Shown here piece after piece: positions 26,670 to 36,272 of a DNA stretch of 64,000 bases. Both the position numbers and the translations under genes were made by a program. The stretch comes from Alicyclobacillus fastidiosus (GTDB taxonomy: Bacteria > Bacillota > Bacilli > Alicyclobacillales > Alicyclobacillaceae): the NCBI RefSeq assembly GCF_026651875.1, contig NZ_CP104067.1, positions 868,001 through 932,000 on the forward strand, written 5' to 3'. How positions within the stretch are numbered: the first letter of the stretch is position 1; each line of letters opens with the position of its first letter. The notes beneath the pieces were generated by a model that worked only from the letters and a program-made list of their open reading frames with translations, had not been told where the DNA came from and searched no databases.

Positions 26670-28577
26670 GTGCAATCGAGGTGTTGTCTTACGCTACTCG
26701 ATTCAATTCAAGAACCCAGTCATCTCAAGTCGCTGACGGAAGAACAACTGTTAACGCTGGCTCAAGAAATAAGGGACTTTCTTGTCGAATCTATATCGAG
26801 TACCGGAGGGCACTTCGGGGCAAGCATGGGCGTGGTTGAACTCACTCTAGCACTGCATCGGGTGTTCGATAGCCCGAAAGACAAAATGATTTGGGACGTC
26901 GGCCATCAAGGGTATGTACACAAACTCCTCACTGGCCGGAAAAACCAGTTTGCGACACTTCGCCAACTGGGTGGTTTGGCCGGGTTCTTAAAGCGAAACG
27001 AAAGCCCTCACGACGTTTTTGGGGCCGGCCATTCCAGTACCTCTATCTCCGCGGCACTCGGAATGGCCGTCGCACGAGATCTGTCAGGTGATGACTATCG
27101 CGTGATCGCCGTCATTGGCGATGGCGCACTGACCGGCGGCATGGCCATGGAAGCGATGAACCACGCCGGTGATTTGGGAACCGACTTGCTGGTCATCCTC
27201 AACGACAACGAGATGTCCATTTCTCACAATGTCGGGGCAATGTCCAAATACCTGACCCGACTGCGCTCGCAGCCCGCCTATACGAAGGCGAAGGTGGAGA
27301 TCGACCAGACGCTGCGACAGCTTCACGGCGTCGGCGAGAAGGTTACGAAAGTGCTCGACCGAATGAAGGATGCGGCACGCCATGTCATCCTGCCCATCAG
27401 CGTCTTCGAGGGATTCGGCTTCAAGTACTTCGGCCCAGTCGACGGTCATGATCTCCCACAACTCTTGTCCGTACTTGAGCGGGCGAAGGAGTTGAAGGGC
27501 CCCGTTCTCATCCATACGCTCACGGAAAAGGGGAAGGGGTATTCGGCGGCTGAAAACGCCCCCGATAAGTGGCATGCCTGGCCGTCCGCCGGCAAGGGAG
27601 CGGCGGTTCCATCCTACACGAGCGTCTTCGCACAGACTGTGATGGACCTAGCCATGGTGGATGAACGCATCGTCGTCGTCACGCCTGCGATGTTGTCGGG
27701 GAGCGGATTGACCGAATTTCAGAGGCGCTTTCCGGAGCGCTGCTTCGATGTGGGGATCGCGGAACAACATGCGGCCACCTTTTGTGCCGGTTTGGCCGCC
27801 AATGGAAAGCGGCCCATCTTCGCCGTCTACTCGACATTCCTGCAACGCGCTTACGATCAGACTATTCACGACATCTGTATTCAGAATCTCCCTGTCGTCC
27901 TGGCGGTAGATCGCGCCGGCATCGTTGGCCCTGATGGAGAAACGCACCAGGGTGTTTTTGATTTGGCGTACCTCCGTGCAATCCCTCACATGACCATCAT
28001 GGTCCCGAAAGACGAAAACGAATTGCGCCACATGCTCTATACCAGCACCCAATGGGACGGGCCCGTCGCAGTCCGGTATCCGCGAGCCGACGGCCTGGGG
28101 GTTCCACTAGATCCCGTTTTGAAACAGCTCGATAGAGGGAAGGCAGAGGTCGTCCGAACGGGCAAAGACGCCACCATTTTCGCCCTTGGTACGATGGTGC
28201 ACGTCGCGTTGCAGGCGGCAGAGGTGCTTTACAACCAGTACGGGCTGGATGTGACCGTGGTCAACCTTCGCTTCGTCAAACCGCTCGACGAGAGGTTGAT
28301 TCTTGAGATGGCCCGAACGGGGGCGCCGATTTTGACGGTCGAAGAAGCCGCGCTGGCTGGGGGCGTAGGGTCGGCCATCGTCGAGCTCCTGGCGGATCTC
28401 GGCGTTCGAACGCGCGTTTGGCGCAAGGGGATTCAGGATGAGTTCGTCGAGCATGGGTCGCGTGGCGAAGTGTTAGCCCTGCTTGGGCTAGATGTGTTGG
28501 GAATCGTCGAAGACGTTTTGAATTTGGTAGGCAGACCGACGCAAAGGGCGCATATATTGGACGAAGTGGGACTGTGA
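26670..28577 (+). CDS. dxs: 1-deoxy-D-xylulose-5-phosphate synthase
   Basis: A thiamine-diphosphate enzyme joining pyruvate and glyceraldehyde 3-phosphate, first step of the MEP isoprenoid pathway. Motifs: WDVGHQGYVHKLLTGR, GHSSTSISAALG, IGDGALTGGMAMEAMNHAG, NDNEMSIS, then the transketolase-like half (FDVGIAEQHAATF, YSTFLQRAYDQ, DRAGIVGPDGETHQG). No canonical start sits at the expected place: GTG 26670 lacks a ribosome site, while GAGGTG is seven bases before ACG 26691, the codon that aligns with the Met of B. subtilis Dxs. If ACG is used the protein has 628 residues. First gene of the hopanoid block. Confidence 0.95.
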   Translation: MQSRCCLTLLDSIQEPSHLKSLTEEQLLTLAQEIRDFLVESISSTGGHFGASMGVVELTLALHRVFDSPKDKMIWDVGHQGYVHKLLTGRKNQFATLRQLGGLAGFLKRNESPHDVFGAGHSSTSISAALGMAVARDLSGDDYRVIAVIGDGALTGGMAMEAMNHAGDLGTDLLVILNDNEMSISHNVGAMSKYLTRLRSQPAYTKAKVEIDQTLRQLHGVGEKVTKVLDRMKDAARHVILPISVFEGFGFKYFGPVDGHDLPQLLSVLERAKELKGPVLIHTLTEKGKGYSAAENAPDKWHAWPSAGKGAAVPSYTSVFAQTVMDLAMVDERIVVVTPAMLSGSGLTEFQRRFPERCFDVGIAEQHAATFCAGLAANGKRPIFAVYSTFLQRAYDQTIHDICIQNLPVVLAVDRAGIVGPDGETHQGVFDLAYLRAIPHMTIMVPKDENELRHMLYTSTQWDGPVAVRYPRADGLGVPLDPVLKQLDRGKAEVVRTGKDATIFALGTMVHVALQAAEVLYNQYGLDVTVVNLRFVKPLDERLILEMARTGAPILTVEEAALAGGVGSAIVELLADLGVRTRVWRKGIQDEFVEHGSRGEVLALLGLDVLGIVEDVLNLVGRPTQRAHILDEVGL

Positions 28578-28669
28578 GAGGTCGCGACAGCGATTGTGAA
28601 GAGCTGTGCCTGTCGGGGCGTAGCATCCTTGTGTTGCGCACAGGGGCCTTACTTCAGAAGGGTTGGAAG

Positions 28670-29773
28670 ATGTATATGGCCAAAGCGACGGAACAAGGGC
28701 GTGAACAGCGCAAGGTAGAACATGTCTGTGCAGTGCGGACACTTGGTGACAATGGGGCGTCATCGACCTGGTTTGAGGACGTCACCTTATTGCCGAACTG
28801 CGCGCCGGAACTCGCGTGGGATGAGGTTTCTACCGAAACCAAATTGTGTGGGTTTACGCTATCTTCACCGATTATCATCAACGCGATGACCGGTGGTGCC
28901 GCACAGGTGTACGATATCAACCGCCGCCTCGCAGCCATCGCAAGGCGCTTTGGGCTGGCGATGGCGGTCGGATCGGAGACAGCGGCGCTCAAAAATCGCG
29001 AGGTGGCGTACACGTATCGAGTCGTTCGCGAGGAACACAAAGACGGCCTCGTCATCGCCAACGTCGGCATGGGAACGAAACCTGAGGTCGCCAGAGCGGC
29101 AGTCGACTTGATTGATGCGCAGTTGCTGCAAGTCCACTGGAATGTGGCACAGGAATTGTTTATGGCGGAGGGAGACAGGGATTTTCGCGGCGCGCTCGCA
29201 GGGCTGTCCGAGGTCGTGCACCGCGTGGGCGTACCGGTGATTGCCAAAGAGGTCGGTCAAGGGGTCGCGGCCGAACAGGCTTCGCAGTTCGTCGAAGCTG
29301 GAGCCAAGGCGATTGACGTCGGCGGTCGCGGTGGAACGAACTTCATCGCGGTCGAGGCTTGGCGGCGCGAGATGCAACTCACTGACCAGTGGAAGAGTTG
29401 GGGCATCTCGACGGCTGCGACGCTGTGCGAAGTGGTCGACGTCGCCGGTGCATCGGTGGATGTCATCGCATCCGGCGGGATTCGCACCGCGGACCAAATT
29501 GTGAAGGCGATGGCTTTGGGCGCAAGCGCGGTCGGCATCGCTGGGCCGCTCGTGCGACTACTCGCCGAACCGGATGGCGACGACGCCATCGCACGCTATC
29601 TGGAAGAGTTGCACTGGGGGATGCGCGCATTGCTAGTCTTGACCGGATGTCGCACTTGGAGCGAACTTCAGCGGCGGCCCATCGTGCTCGGCGGGCGCCT
29701 CAAAGAGTGGATGGAGGCGCGCGGGCGGGAGTCGTTTTTGACGTCGCTTCGTTTGCGCACAGGACAATTTTGA
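28670..29773 (+). CDS. fni: Type II isopentenyl-diphosphate isomerase
   Basis: A 367-residue FMN- and NADPH-dependent isomerase that interconverts IPP and DMAPP. Motifs: REQRKVEHV, INAMTGGAAQVYDINRRLA, HWNVAQELFMAEGDRDF, KEVGQGV, IDVGGRGGTNF and SGGIRTADQIVKAMALGAS. It acts right after Dxs in supplying isoprenoid units for hopanoids. The ATG at 28670 follows GAAGGG at seven bases; a second ATG two codons later is possible. The frame extends upstream into the dxs end but without coding character. Confidence 0.95.
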   Translation: MYMAKATEQGREQRKVEHVCAVRTLGDNGASSTWFEDVTLLPNCAPELAWDEVSTETKLCGFTLSSPIIINAMTGGAAQVYDINRRLAAIARRFGLAMAVGSETAALKNREVAYTYRVVREEHKDGLVIANVGMGTKPEVARAAVDLIDAQLLQVHWNVAQELFMAEGDRDFRGALAGLSEVVHRVGVPVIAKEVGQGVAAEQASQFVEAGAKAIDVGGRGGTNFIAVEAWRREMQLTDQWKSWGISTAATLCEVVDVAGASVDVIASGGIRTADQIVKAMALGASAVGIAGPLVRLLAEPDGDDAIARYLEELHWGMRALLVLTGCRTWSELQRRPIVLGGRLKEWMEARGRESFLTSLRLRTGQF

Positions 29774-29797
29774 ATTTTTTGTTAGACAGAATACAAT
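29770..29797 (+). promoter_or_regulatory. Possible internal promoter before hpnH
   Basis: TTGAAT and TACAAT with a 16-base spacer, directly after the fni stop. The -10 box is part of a perfect palindrome ACAATATTGT (29793-29802). Confidence 0.4.
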
Positions 29798-29899
29798 ATT
29801 GTTCGTCACGTTCATATGTCGAGTCACTACAAAAACTTGAGTTGGTACGTTCACAAAGTTCATCTCACGCTGGCTGTGCACTTGTTGGGAGGCGATATT

Positions 29900-30910
29900 G
29901 TGGCAAGACAACCGCTCGGACTTACTGTAGATATGGCGAAGTACATCATGACACAAAAGCTCAAAGGCAATAAGCGATTCCCGATGGTACTCATGCTCGA
30001 GCCGACCGAAATGTGCAATCTGACCTGCACCGGCTGCGGGAAAATCCGTCAGGCCCCAGAGGTTTTAAAGATGCGGCTCAGCGCAGAGGAGTGTTTTGCC
30101 GCCGTCGACGAGTGCGGCGCACCGGCCGTGTCCATCGCCGGCGGGGAGCCGCTCGTTCACCCCGAAATCGTCGACATCGTCAAGGGGATGTTGGAACGAA
30201 AAAAACTGACGATGTTGTGTACCAACGGAATTTTGCTCCACCGCGTGTTAGACAAACTCGAACCAGACCCTCGTTTCACGTTCGTTTTTCACCTGGACGG
30301 AAAGCGGGATCACCACGATAAGATGGTGGAGCGCAAAGGCGTGTTCGACATCGTCATCAAGGGCATCAAGGCGGCCAAAGAACGCGGCTTCCGCGTCGCG
30401 ACAAATACCACCCTTTACAAAGGCGCATCCGCACAAGACACCGCTGAACTACTCCAAGAGCTGATGGACATCGGCGTGGACAACAGTATTCTCTCGCCCG
30501 CTTTCACGTACGAAGAGGTGGATGCGTCGAACAGTGACATCTTCCTTCACCGCCAAGAAGTGAACACCCTCGTTCAAGACATTCTAGACAATGCGAGAGG
30601 CAAAGTGCGCTTTTACGATACGCCCATCTATTTTGACTTTCTGCTTGGCAAGAAAGACCTGCGTTGTACCCCGTGGGGCAATCCGACGCGAAACCCAAAA
30701 GGCTGGAAAGGCCCCTGTTACCTCCTGACCGACGCGCACTACGACACGTTTGAAGAGATGATGAACCAGACTAACTGGGAAGAGTTCGGCTATGGTGAAA
30801 ACCCGCGCTGCGCCAGTTGCATGATGCACAGCGGGTATGAGGCTTCTGCGGTCGGAGCCATGACACCGAAGGACACCTGGCGGTTGGTGCGATGGTTCTT
30901 CGCGTCGTGA
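29900..30910 (+). CDS. hpnH: HpnH, radical SAM adenosylhopane synthase
   Basis: A 336-residue radical SAM enzyme with the cluster motif CNLTCTGCGK and the SAM-binding GGEPLVHPE. HpnH links the 5'-deoxyadenosyl radical to hopene, giving adenosylhopane, the first C35 hopanoid. A C-terminal cysteine group (CASCMMHSGYEAS) is typical for the family. The GTG start has GGGAGG seven bases upstream; an ATG further upstream lacks such support. It opens the hopanoid-specific part of the operon. Confidence 0.95.
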   Translation: MARQPLGLTVDMAKYIMTQKLKGNKRFPMVLMLEPTEMCNLTCTGCGKIRQAPEVLKMRLSAEECFAAVDECGAPAVSIAGGEPLVHPEIVDIVKGMLERKKLTMLCTNGILLHRVLDKLEPDPRFTFVFHLDGKRDHHDKMVERKGVFDIVIKGIKAAKERGFRVATNTTLYKGASAQDTAELLQELMDIGVDNSILSPAFTYEEVDASNSDIFLHRQEVNTLVQDILDNARGKVRFYDTPIYFDFLLGKKDLRCTPWGNPTRNPKGWKGPCYLLTDAHYDTFEEMMNQTNWEEFGYGENPRCASCMMHSGYEASAVGAMTPKDTWRLVRWFFAS

Positions 30911-30916
30911 ACGGCC

Positions 30917-31600
30917 GTGTCTAAGCCGGTGCTCGTGCTGGCGGCCCTGCGCTTCGAGGCGAGCGCGTTTACAGCGTTGCAACGGAATGACCGAGCTCGT
31001 TGGCGGGTCGAGGTGACCGGCGTCGGGCCTACGGCCGCTCGGCGAAGGGCTGAAGCACTGATTCGACAATTGCAGCCTAGTTGGGTCTTCGGCGTCGGCG
31101 TCTGCGGGGCTCTGCACAGTTCGCTGCGCCGCAAAACGATTGTCGTGCCAAGCAGGTTGTATAGCGACGAACGGGAGGAGTGGATATCCCCAAGCCCACT
31201 GCCTGACGAGGTGCGTGATGTGATTCTCGGTCGCGTGCGCGTCAGGGCAGGGACCGTCGCGCGGAAGGGAGAACGGTCGGATACGTCTGTCGCTTTGTCG
31301 ACCGGGGGACTCGTATCCGTTCGCACCGTGGCCGCGTCACCAGAACAAAAGCGGGCACTTGCGACGCAATACGACGCGCTCTTCGTGGACCAGGAGAGCT
31401 ATACCTGGTGTGAGGTGGCGAGGTCGTTCGGGGTGCCCGCCACCATCCTGAGGGTCGTCCTCGATGGCGCAAAGGACGCCCTCCCGACTTGGAATCGCCC
31501 GCGCAGCTGGCCGGCGGCGCTCGCTCTACCGTATCGCGCATTGGCGGCGAGACGTGTCTTGAAAGCAATAGAGGGGGGCCTTTCGTGCGCGCATTGGTGA
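30917..31600 (+). CDS. hpnG: HpnG, adenosylhopane nucleosidase/phosphorylase
   Basis: A 227-residue member of the nucleoside phosphorylase fold (VTGVGPTAARRRAEALI, VFGVGVCGALHSSL, DALFVDQESYTWCEVA). HpnG removes adenine from adenosylhopane to give ribosylhopane. It follows hpnH by six bases, with a GTG start and little ribosome site, so translation is probably coupled. The last 16 bases overlap hpnA. Confidence 0.88.
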   Translation: MSKPVLVLAALRFEASAFTALQRNDRARWRVEVTGVGPTAARRRAEALIRQLQPSWVFGVGVCGALHSSLRRKTIVVPSRLYSDEREEWISPSPLPDEVRDVILGRVRVRAGTVARKGERSDTSVALSTGGLVSVRTVAASPEQKRALATQYDALFVDQESYTWCEVARSFGVPATILRVVLDGAKDALPTWNRPRSWPAALALPYRALAARRVLKAIEGGLSCAHW

Positions 31601-32601
31601 CGGGGGCAACGGGATTTGTCGGGTACCACGTGGCGCTTGCGCTGTGTTCTGCTGGCCACTGTGTCCGGGCGGTCGTTCGCTCACCGCAACACGCGGATCG
31701 ATTGAACGAGTTGGGAATGGAAGTCGTGGCGGGAGACTTGGCGACTGGGCACGGGTTAGCATCTGCGGTCGCCGGCTGTGACGCCGTCTTTCACGTGGCC
31801 GCGCACTACTCGCTGAATCACCGGGACAGCAAAGTGATGCACTTGGTCAACGTGGAAGGCACCAAGCGCGTGTTAGAGGCGGTTCGACAGGCGGGGGGGC
31901 CGCGGCTCGTGTATACCAGCAGCACGGCTGCCGTTGGGCTCCGGGAAGACGGGGAGCCGGCGGATGAGTCTCGCTTTGTCGATCCCGCCACGGTGCACAG
32001 CGTCTACAAGCAGACGAAGGTGATGGCCGAAGCGCTTGTCCTAGAGGCGGTTCGGGATGGCATGGACGCCGTCATCGTCAACCCGTCGACGCCGGTCGGG
32101 CCCTGGGACGTCAAGCCGACCCCGACCGGTCGCATCGTCCTCGATACGATGCGAGGCAAGATGCCCGCCTACGTGGAAACCGGATTGAACGTGGTGGCAG
32201 TCGAAGACGTCGCGGCTGGTCACGTACTGGCCTTTGCCAAGGGCGTTCGGGGAGAACGATACATCTTGGGCAACCAGAATCTTCATTTTGGCCAACTCGT
32301 GGCGACCGTCGCCCGCCTCGCCGGGCGTAAACCACCTTCGTGGAAGATCCCGTTCTGGTTGGCGTATGTGGTGGCGGGGGTGGACGAATACGTGGTTTCC
32401 CCCTTGTTGGCCAAATCACCGCGGGCGCCTGTGGCGGGCGTAAAGCTCGCACGAGTCCCGATGTACTTCACGGCCGCCAAGGCCGTCCGCGAACTGGGAC
32501 TCCCGCAGACTTCGGTGGAAGAGGCGCTCGCCCGGGCAGTGGAGTGGTTCCAACAGCACGGAGACAGGGGCGACCAGCGCGGTTCTGTACACCGGAAATA
32601 A
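31585..32601 (+). CDS. hpnA: HpnA, hopanoid-associated sugar epimerase
   Basis: A 338-residue extended short-chain dehydrogenase: NAD motif VTGATGFVGYHVA at the N-terminus, catalytic YKQTK (VHSVYKQTKVMAE) and a YTSSTAAVG serine segment. HpnA proteins are found in hopanoid clusters and are thought to modify the sugar of composite hopanoids; the reaction is not settled. The GTG start with GAGGGGGG lies inside the end of hpnG. Confidence 0.9.
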   Translation: MRALVTGATGFVGYHVALALCSAGHCVRAVVRSPQHADRLNELGMEVVAGDLATGHGLASAVAGCDAVFHVAAHYSLNHRDSKVMHLVNVEGTKRVLEAVRQAGGPRLVYTSSTAAVGLREDGEPADESRFVDPATVHSVYKQTKVMAEALVLEAVRDGMDAVIVNPSTPVGPWDVKPTPTGRIVLDTMRGKMPAYVETGLNVVAVEDVAAGHVLAFAKGVRGERYILGNQNLHFGQLVATVARLAGRKPPSWKIPFWLAYVVAGVDEYVVSPLLAKSPRAPVAGVKLARVPMYFTAAKAVRELGLPQTSVEEALARAVEWFQQHGDRGDQRGSVHRK

Positions 32602-32627
32602 TCGGTTTGGAATAGGGAGTGGGGAAG

Positions 32628-34529
32628 ATGACGAAGCAACTACTGGATACGCCAAACGCACAGGCGACTCTGGAAGCGGGAATCGCACATCTGTTGCGGC
32701 TCCAGTCACCCGCTGGACATTGGTGGGGGCCGCTGTTGTCCAACGTGTGCATGGAAGCGGAATACGTACTTTTGTCTCACTGTGTAGGCAAGCTGAACCG
32801 CGAGCGGGGGGCGCAGATTCGGACGTATCTCATCAGCCAACGGCGCACCGATGGCACGTGGGCCATCTACCCGGGTGGTCCGAGTGACTTGAACGCGACC
32901 GTCGAAGCGTATGTGGCACTAAAGCTGTTGGGCGAGCCCGCTTCCCATCCGCAGATGGTACAGGCCAAGGAATTTATTCAGAACGCGGGGGGCGCCCAGT
33001 CCGCACGCGTCTTCACGCGGTTGTGGCTCGCAATGGTCGGACAGTACCCATGGGATAAATTGCCGGTCATTCCGCCGGAGATTATGCATCTGTCCAAGCG
33101 GACGCCGCTCAATATCTACGACTTTGCGAGCTGGGCGAGGGCGACTATCGTGGCGTTGACCATCGTGATGAATCGCAAACCCGTGTATCCTCTTCCAGCC
33201 CATGCGGCGGTCCCAGAGTTGTTTGAAGCAAAGCGCCCACCCAACCCTCGTTCGGCCAAAGGCGGGGACTCCGGGTTATTTATCGCCCTCGACCACTTCC
33301 TCAAATCGTACGACAAGTGGCCCGTTCATCCGGGGCGCCGGAGCGCGGAGAAGAAGGCGCTCGATTGGCTTCTGTCCCATCAAGAGGAGGACGGTTGCTG
33401 GGGAGGCATCCAGCCGCCTTGGTTCTACGCGTTACTCGCCCTCAGATGTCTCGATATGACGGACCATCCGGCCTTTACGAAAGGCTGGGAAGGACTTGAG
33501 GCGTACGGGTTGACGACGAGTGATGGGGGATGGATGTTCCAGCCGAGTGTCTCGCCGGTTTGGGATACTGGCTTGACTGTCTTGGCGCTGCGCGCAGGCG
33601 GGTTGCCGCCTGATCATCCAGCCCTCGTGAAAGCTGGGGAGTGGTTGGTTAGCAAGCAGATTCTCACAGGTGGAGATTGGAACGTCAAGCGCCCAAACGT
33701 GAAGCCAGGTGGATGGGCGTTCGAGTTCCATTGCGATCACTATCCAGACGTCGATGACACAGCCATCGTCGTCATGGCCCTAAACGGCATCAAACTGCCG
33801 GACGAAGCGCGCCGTCGCGACGCGTTGACGCGAGGTTTCCGCTGGCTGGTGGCGATGCAAAGTTCGAACGGGGGATTTGGTGCCTACGATGTGGATAACA
33901 ATCGCCAATTGACGAATCGAATTCCGTTCTGTGATTTTGGCGAGGTCATTGACCCTCCGTCGGAGGACGTCACCGCACACGTCCTCGAGTGCTTTGGTGC
34001 ATTTGGCTACGACGGTGCCTGGAGCGTGATTCAGCGAGCGGTTCAATACCTCAAAGCAGAGCAGAGACCGGATGGGTCCTGGTTCGGTCGTTGGGGTGTC
34101 AATTACATCTATGGCATCGGCGCCGTCGTCCCTGCACTCAAATCCATTGGCGTAGACGTCCGCGAACCGTGGGTCCAAAAGTCGCTCGACTGGCTCGTAG
34201 CGCACCAGAATGAGGACGGCGGCTGGGGCGAAGATTGCCGTTCGTACGACGACCCGCACCTGGCAGGTCGAGGCGTCAGCACCCCATCGCAAACCGCGTG
34301 GGCTTTGATGGCGATGATCGCCGGGGGGCGAGTAGAATCGGACGCCGTGCTCCGCGGCGTCAACTATCTCCACGAAACCCAACGCCCAGATGGGGGCTGG
34401 GACGAGGAGGTCTATACCGGAACTGGATTCCCAAGGGATTTTTACTTGGCCTACACTTTGTATCGCGATATTTTTCCCGTGTGGGCCCTTGGCCGCTATC
34501 AAGACGCGATGAAGAAACGCCGGGGGTAA
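32628..34529 (+). CDS. shc: Squalene-hopene cyclase
   Basis: A 633-residue membrane-bound class II triterpene cyclase converting squalene to hopene and hopanol. The catalytic DVDD lies at residues 374-377, the same numbering as in the Alicyclobacillus acidocaldarius enzyme, which supports this ATG (GGGAG upstream). Repeated QW motifs are evident (QRRTDGTWAIYPGG, QEEDGCWGG, QRPDGSWFG, QNEDGGWGED, QRPDGGWDEE). After the DVDDTA motif the segment reads IVVMALNG; I recall a tryptophan where this Met stands in the known enzyme. The gene sits between hpnA and hpnC. Confidence 0.98.
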   Translation: MTKQLLDTPNAQATLEAGIAHLLRLQSPAGHWWGPLLSNVCMEAEYVLLSHCVGKLNRERGAQIRTYLISQRRTDGTWAIYPGGPSDLNATVEAYVALKLLGEPASHPQMVQAKEFIQNAGGAQSARVFTRLWLAMVGQYPWDKLPVIPPEIMHLSKRTPLNIYDFASWARATIVALTIVMNRKPVYPLPAHAAVPELFEAKRPPNPRSAKGGDSGLFIALDHFLKSYDKWPVHPGRRSAEKKALDWLLSHQEEDGCWGGIQPPWFYALLALRCLDMTDHPAFTKGWEGLEAYGLTTSDGGWMFQPSVSPVWDTGLTVLALRAGGLPPDHPALVKAGEWLVSKQILTGGDWNVKRPNVKPGGWAFEFHCDHYPDVDDTAIVVMALNGIKLPDEARRRDALTRGFRWLVAMQSSNGGFGAYDVDNNRQLTNRIPFCDFGEVIDPPSEDVTAHVLECFGAFGYDGAWSVIQRAVQYLKAEQRPDGSWFGRWGVNYIYGIGAVVPALKSIGVDVREPWVQKSLDWLVAHQNEDGGWGEDCRSYDDPHLAGRGVSTPSQTAWALMAMIAGGRVESDAVLRGVNYLHETQRPDGGWDEEVYTGTGFPRDFYLAYTLYRDIFPVWALGRYQDAMKKRRG

Positions 34530-34537
34530 ACCGTTTC

Positions 34538-35389
34538 ATGTCGACCATACCAGCTGCTTTGGAGTCAGCATTTGCAGATTGTGAGAGGCTAGCGACAAGT
34601 CACTACGAGAACTTTTCGGTGCTCTCGTTGTTTATTCCACGGGACCTACGCCCGCATTTTTCGGCGATTTACGCATATTGTCGAGGTGTTGACGATATCG
34701 GGGACGAGTTTTCGGGGGACCGCCTGCAAGCGCTCGATGAGTGGGCGCACCAGTTGTCGCTGTGCTACACCGGCACCCCGACAAGCCCTGGATTTCGAGC
34801 ACTGCAGTACACCATTCACCAGTTCGACCTACCGCGCGAGCCGTTTGATCAATTAATCGAAGCGAATCGGCGGGATCAACACCAGTCGACGTACGCTTCG
34901 TGGGAGGACTTATTGGATTATTGTCGGTATTCTGCGAACCCGGTCGGGCGAATGGTATTGGGGCTGTTCGGCTACCAGGACGACTACCGCCAACGACTGT
35001 CTGACTGCACTTGCACTGCGCTACAAATTGCAAACCATCTGCAGGACGTCAGTCGCGATGTCGTTCGCGGTCGGTTCTATGTACCCCTCGAAGACTTAGA
35101 GCGATTCGGTTCCTCCCTCTCAGAGTACCGAGCAGGGGTGATCACGGCACCGATTCGCGCATGCATTCGCCACGAAGTGGAACGCACGTGGGAATTATTC
35201 CACCGCGGTGAACAGCTCGAACAGACCGTACCGAGGCGGTTGCGCTTGCAGTTGAGGCTGTATCGCCTCGGCGGAGAGGCGATTTTACGCTCGCTCGAAC
35301 GACAAAATTTCGATCCGGTGTCGCGCCGGCCCGTGGTATCGACTCAGAAAAAACTAGGAATCGCGTGTCGGGCACTCTTCAAGCCGTAG
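34538..35389 (+). CDS. hpnC: HpnC, hydroxysqualene synthase
   Basis: A 283-residue prenyl synthase of the squalene/phytoene synthase fold. The two Asp-rich sites are YCRGVDDIGDE (near residue 46) and HLQDVSRDVVRGR (near 167). HpnC converts presqualene diphosphate to hydroxysqualene, the middle step of the three-enzyme bacterial squalene route. It starts eight bases after shc. Confidence 0.92.
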   Translation: MSTIPAALESAFADCERLATSHYENFSVLSLFIPRDLRPHFSAIYAYCRGVDDIGDEFSGDRLQALDEWAHQLSLCYTGTPTSPGFRALQYTIHQFDLPREPFDQLIEANRRDQHQSTYASWEDLLDYCRYSANPVGRMVLGLFGYQDDYRQRLSDCTCTALQIANHLQDVSRDVVRGRFYVPLEDLERFGSSLSEYRAGVITAPIRACIRHEVERTWELFHRGEQLEQTVPRRLRLQLRLYRLGGEAILRSLERQNFDPVSRRPVVSTQKKLGIACRALFKP

Positions 35390-35411
35390 TCAGTCAAGGA
35401 GATGAGGGCAC

Positions 35412-36272
35412 ATGAATCTGACGCAGGCCTATAAATTCTGCGCAAAGGCCACACGCCAGGCAGGGAGTTCGTTTTACTACGGAATGCGCCTGTTGCCAAA
35501 GGAAAAGCGCATGGCGATGTACGCCATTTACGCCTGGAGCCGGATTTGTGACGACGCAGTCGATGAATTTCGGGGAGAAGCGGCAAAGGACCAGTTACAT
35601 CATGCCGAGCGGATCTTCCTTGAGGCGTATGAGCCTGCCTATTCATCTCATTCAAACCCTGTCGTTCAAGCGCTAGGAGATGCGGTTCGACGATTTCACA
35701 TCCCGAAGGACCCGTTTGTCGGCCTCCTCGAAGGCATGCGGATGGACATGGAGCCGGTGCGATTTGGCACGTTCGCCGAGCTTGAGCAGTATTGCGAGTA
35801 CGTGGCGGGTACGGTGGGAGAGGTGTGTATCTACATTTTCGGTTATCACGATCCCGTTGCATTCCAATGGGCTCGCGAGATGGGTGTCGCCCTTCAGTTG
35901 ACGAACATCCTGCGAGATTTGAAGGAAGATATCCTACGCGACAGAGTCTACTTGCCTCTCGAGGAGATGAGGCGCGTGGGGTATTCGCTGGAGGATCTCG
36001 TCCACCAGCGGAAAACGCCGGCATTTTATGCGTTAATGGATGAACAAACGCGCCGCGCACGCGACTACTTTGAGCGCGCAAGAAATCTATTTCCGCTCGT
36101 CGAAGTGGACAGTCTCCGCTGTCTGCGCGTACTCTACCTGATGTATTACGAAATTTTAGATAAGATTCAGGAGAACGGATTCAACGTATTTGAAGAGCGA
36201 ATTCACGTGTCGGGATCGAGAAAATTGCAATTGGTATGGGGTGCCTTATGGAACGCGCACGCGACGGTATGA
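35412..36272 (+). CDS. hpnD: HpnD, presqualene diphosphate synthase
   Basis: A 286-residue paralogue of HpnC with Asp-rich motifs SRICDDAVDEF and NILRDLKEDILRDRVY. It condenses two farnesyl diphosphates to presqualene diphosphate. The order hpnC-hpnD-hpnE is the usual one. AAGGAGATGAGG precedes the ATG; the stop overlaps the hpnE start as ATGA. Confidence 0.93.
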   Translation: MNLTQAYKFCAKATRQAGSSFYYGMRLLPKEKRMAMYAIYAWSRICDDAVDEFRGEAAKDQLHHAERIFLEAYEPAYSSHSNPVVQALGDAVRRFHIPKDPFVGLLEGMRMDMEPVRFGTFAELEQYCEYVAGTVGEVCIYIFGYHDPVAFQWAREMGVALQLTNILRDLKEDILRDRVYLPLEEMRRVGYSLEDLVHQRKTPAFYALMDEQTRRARDYFERARNLFPLVEVDSLRCLRVLYLMYYEILDKIQENGFNVFEERIHVSGSRKLQLVWGALWNAHATV

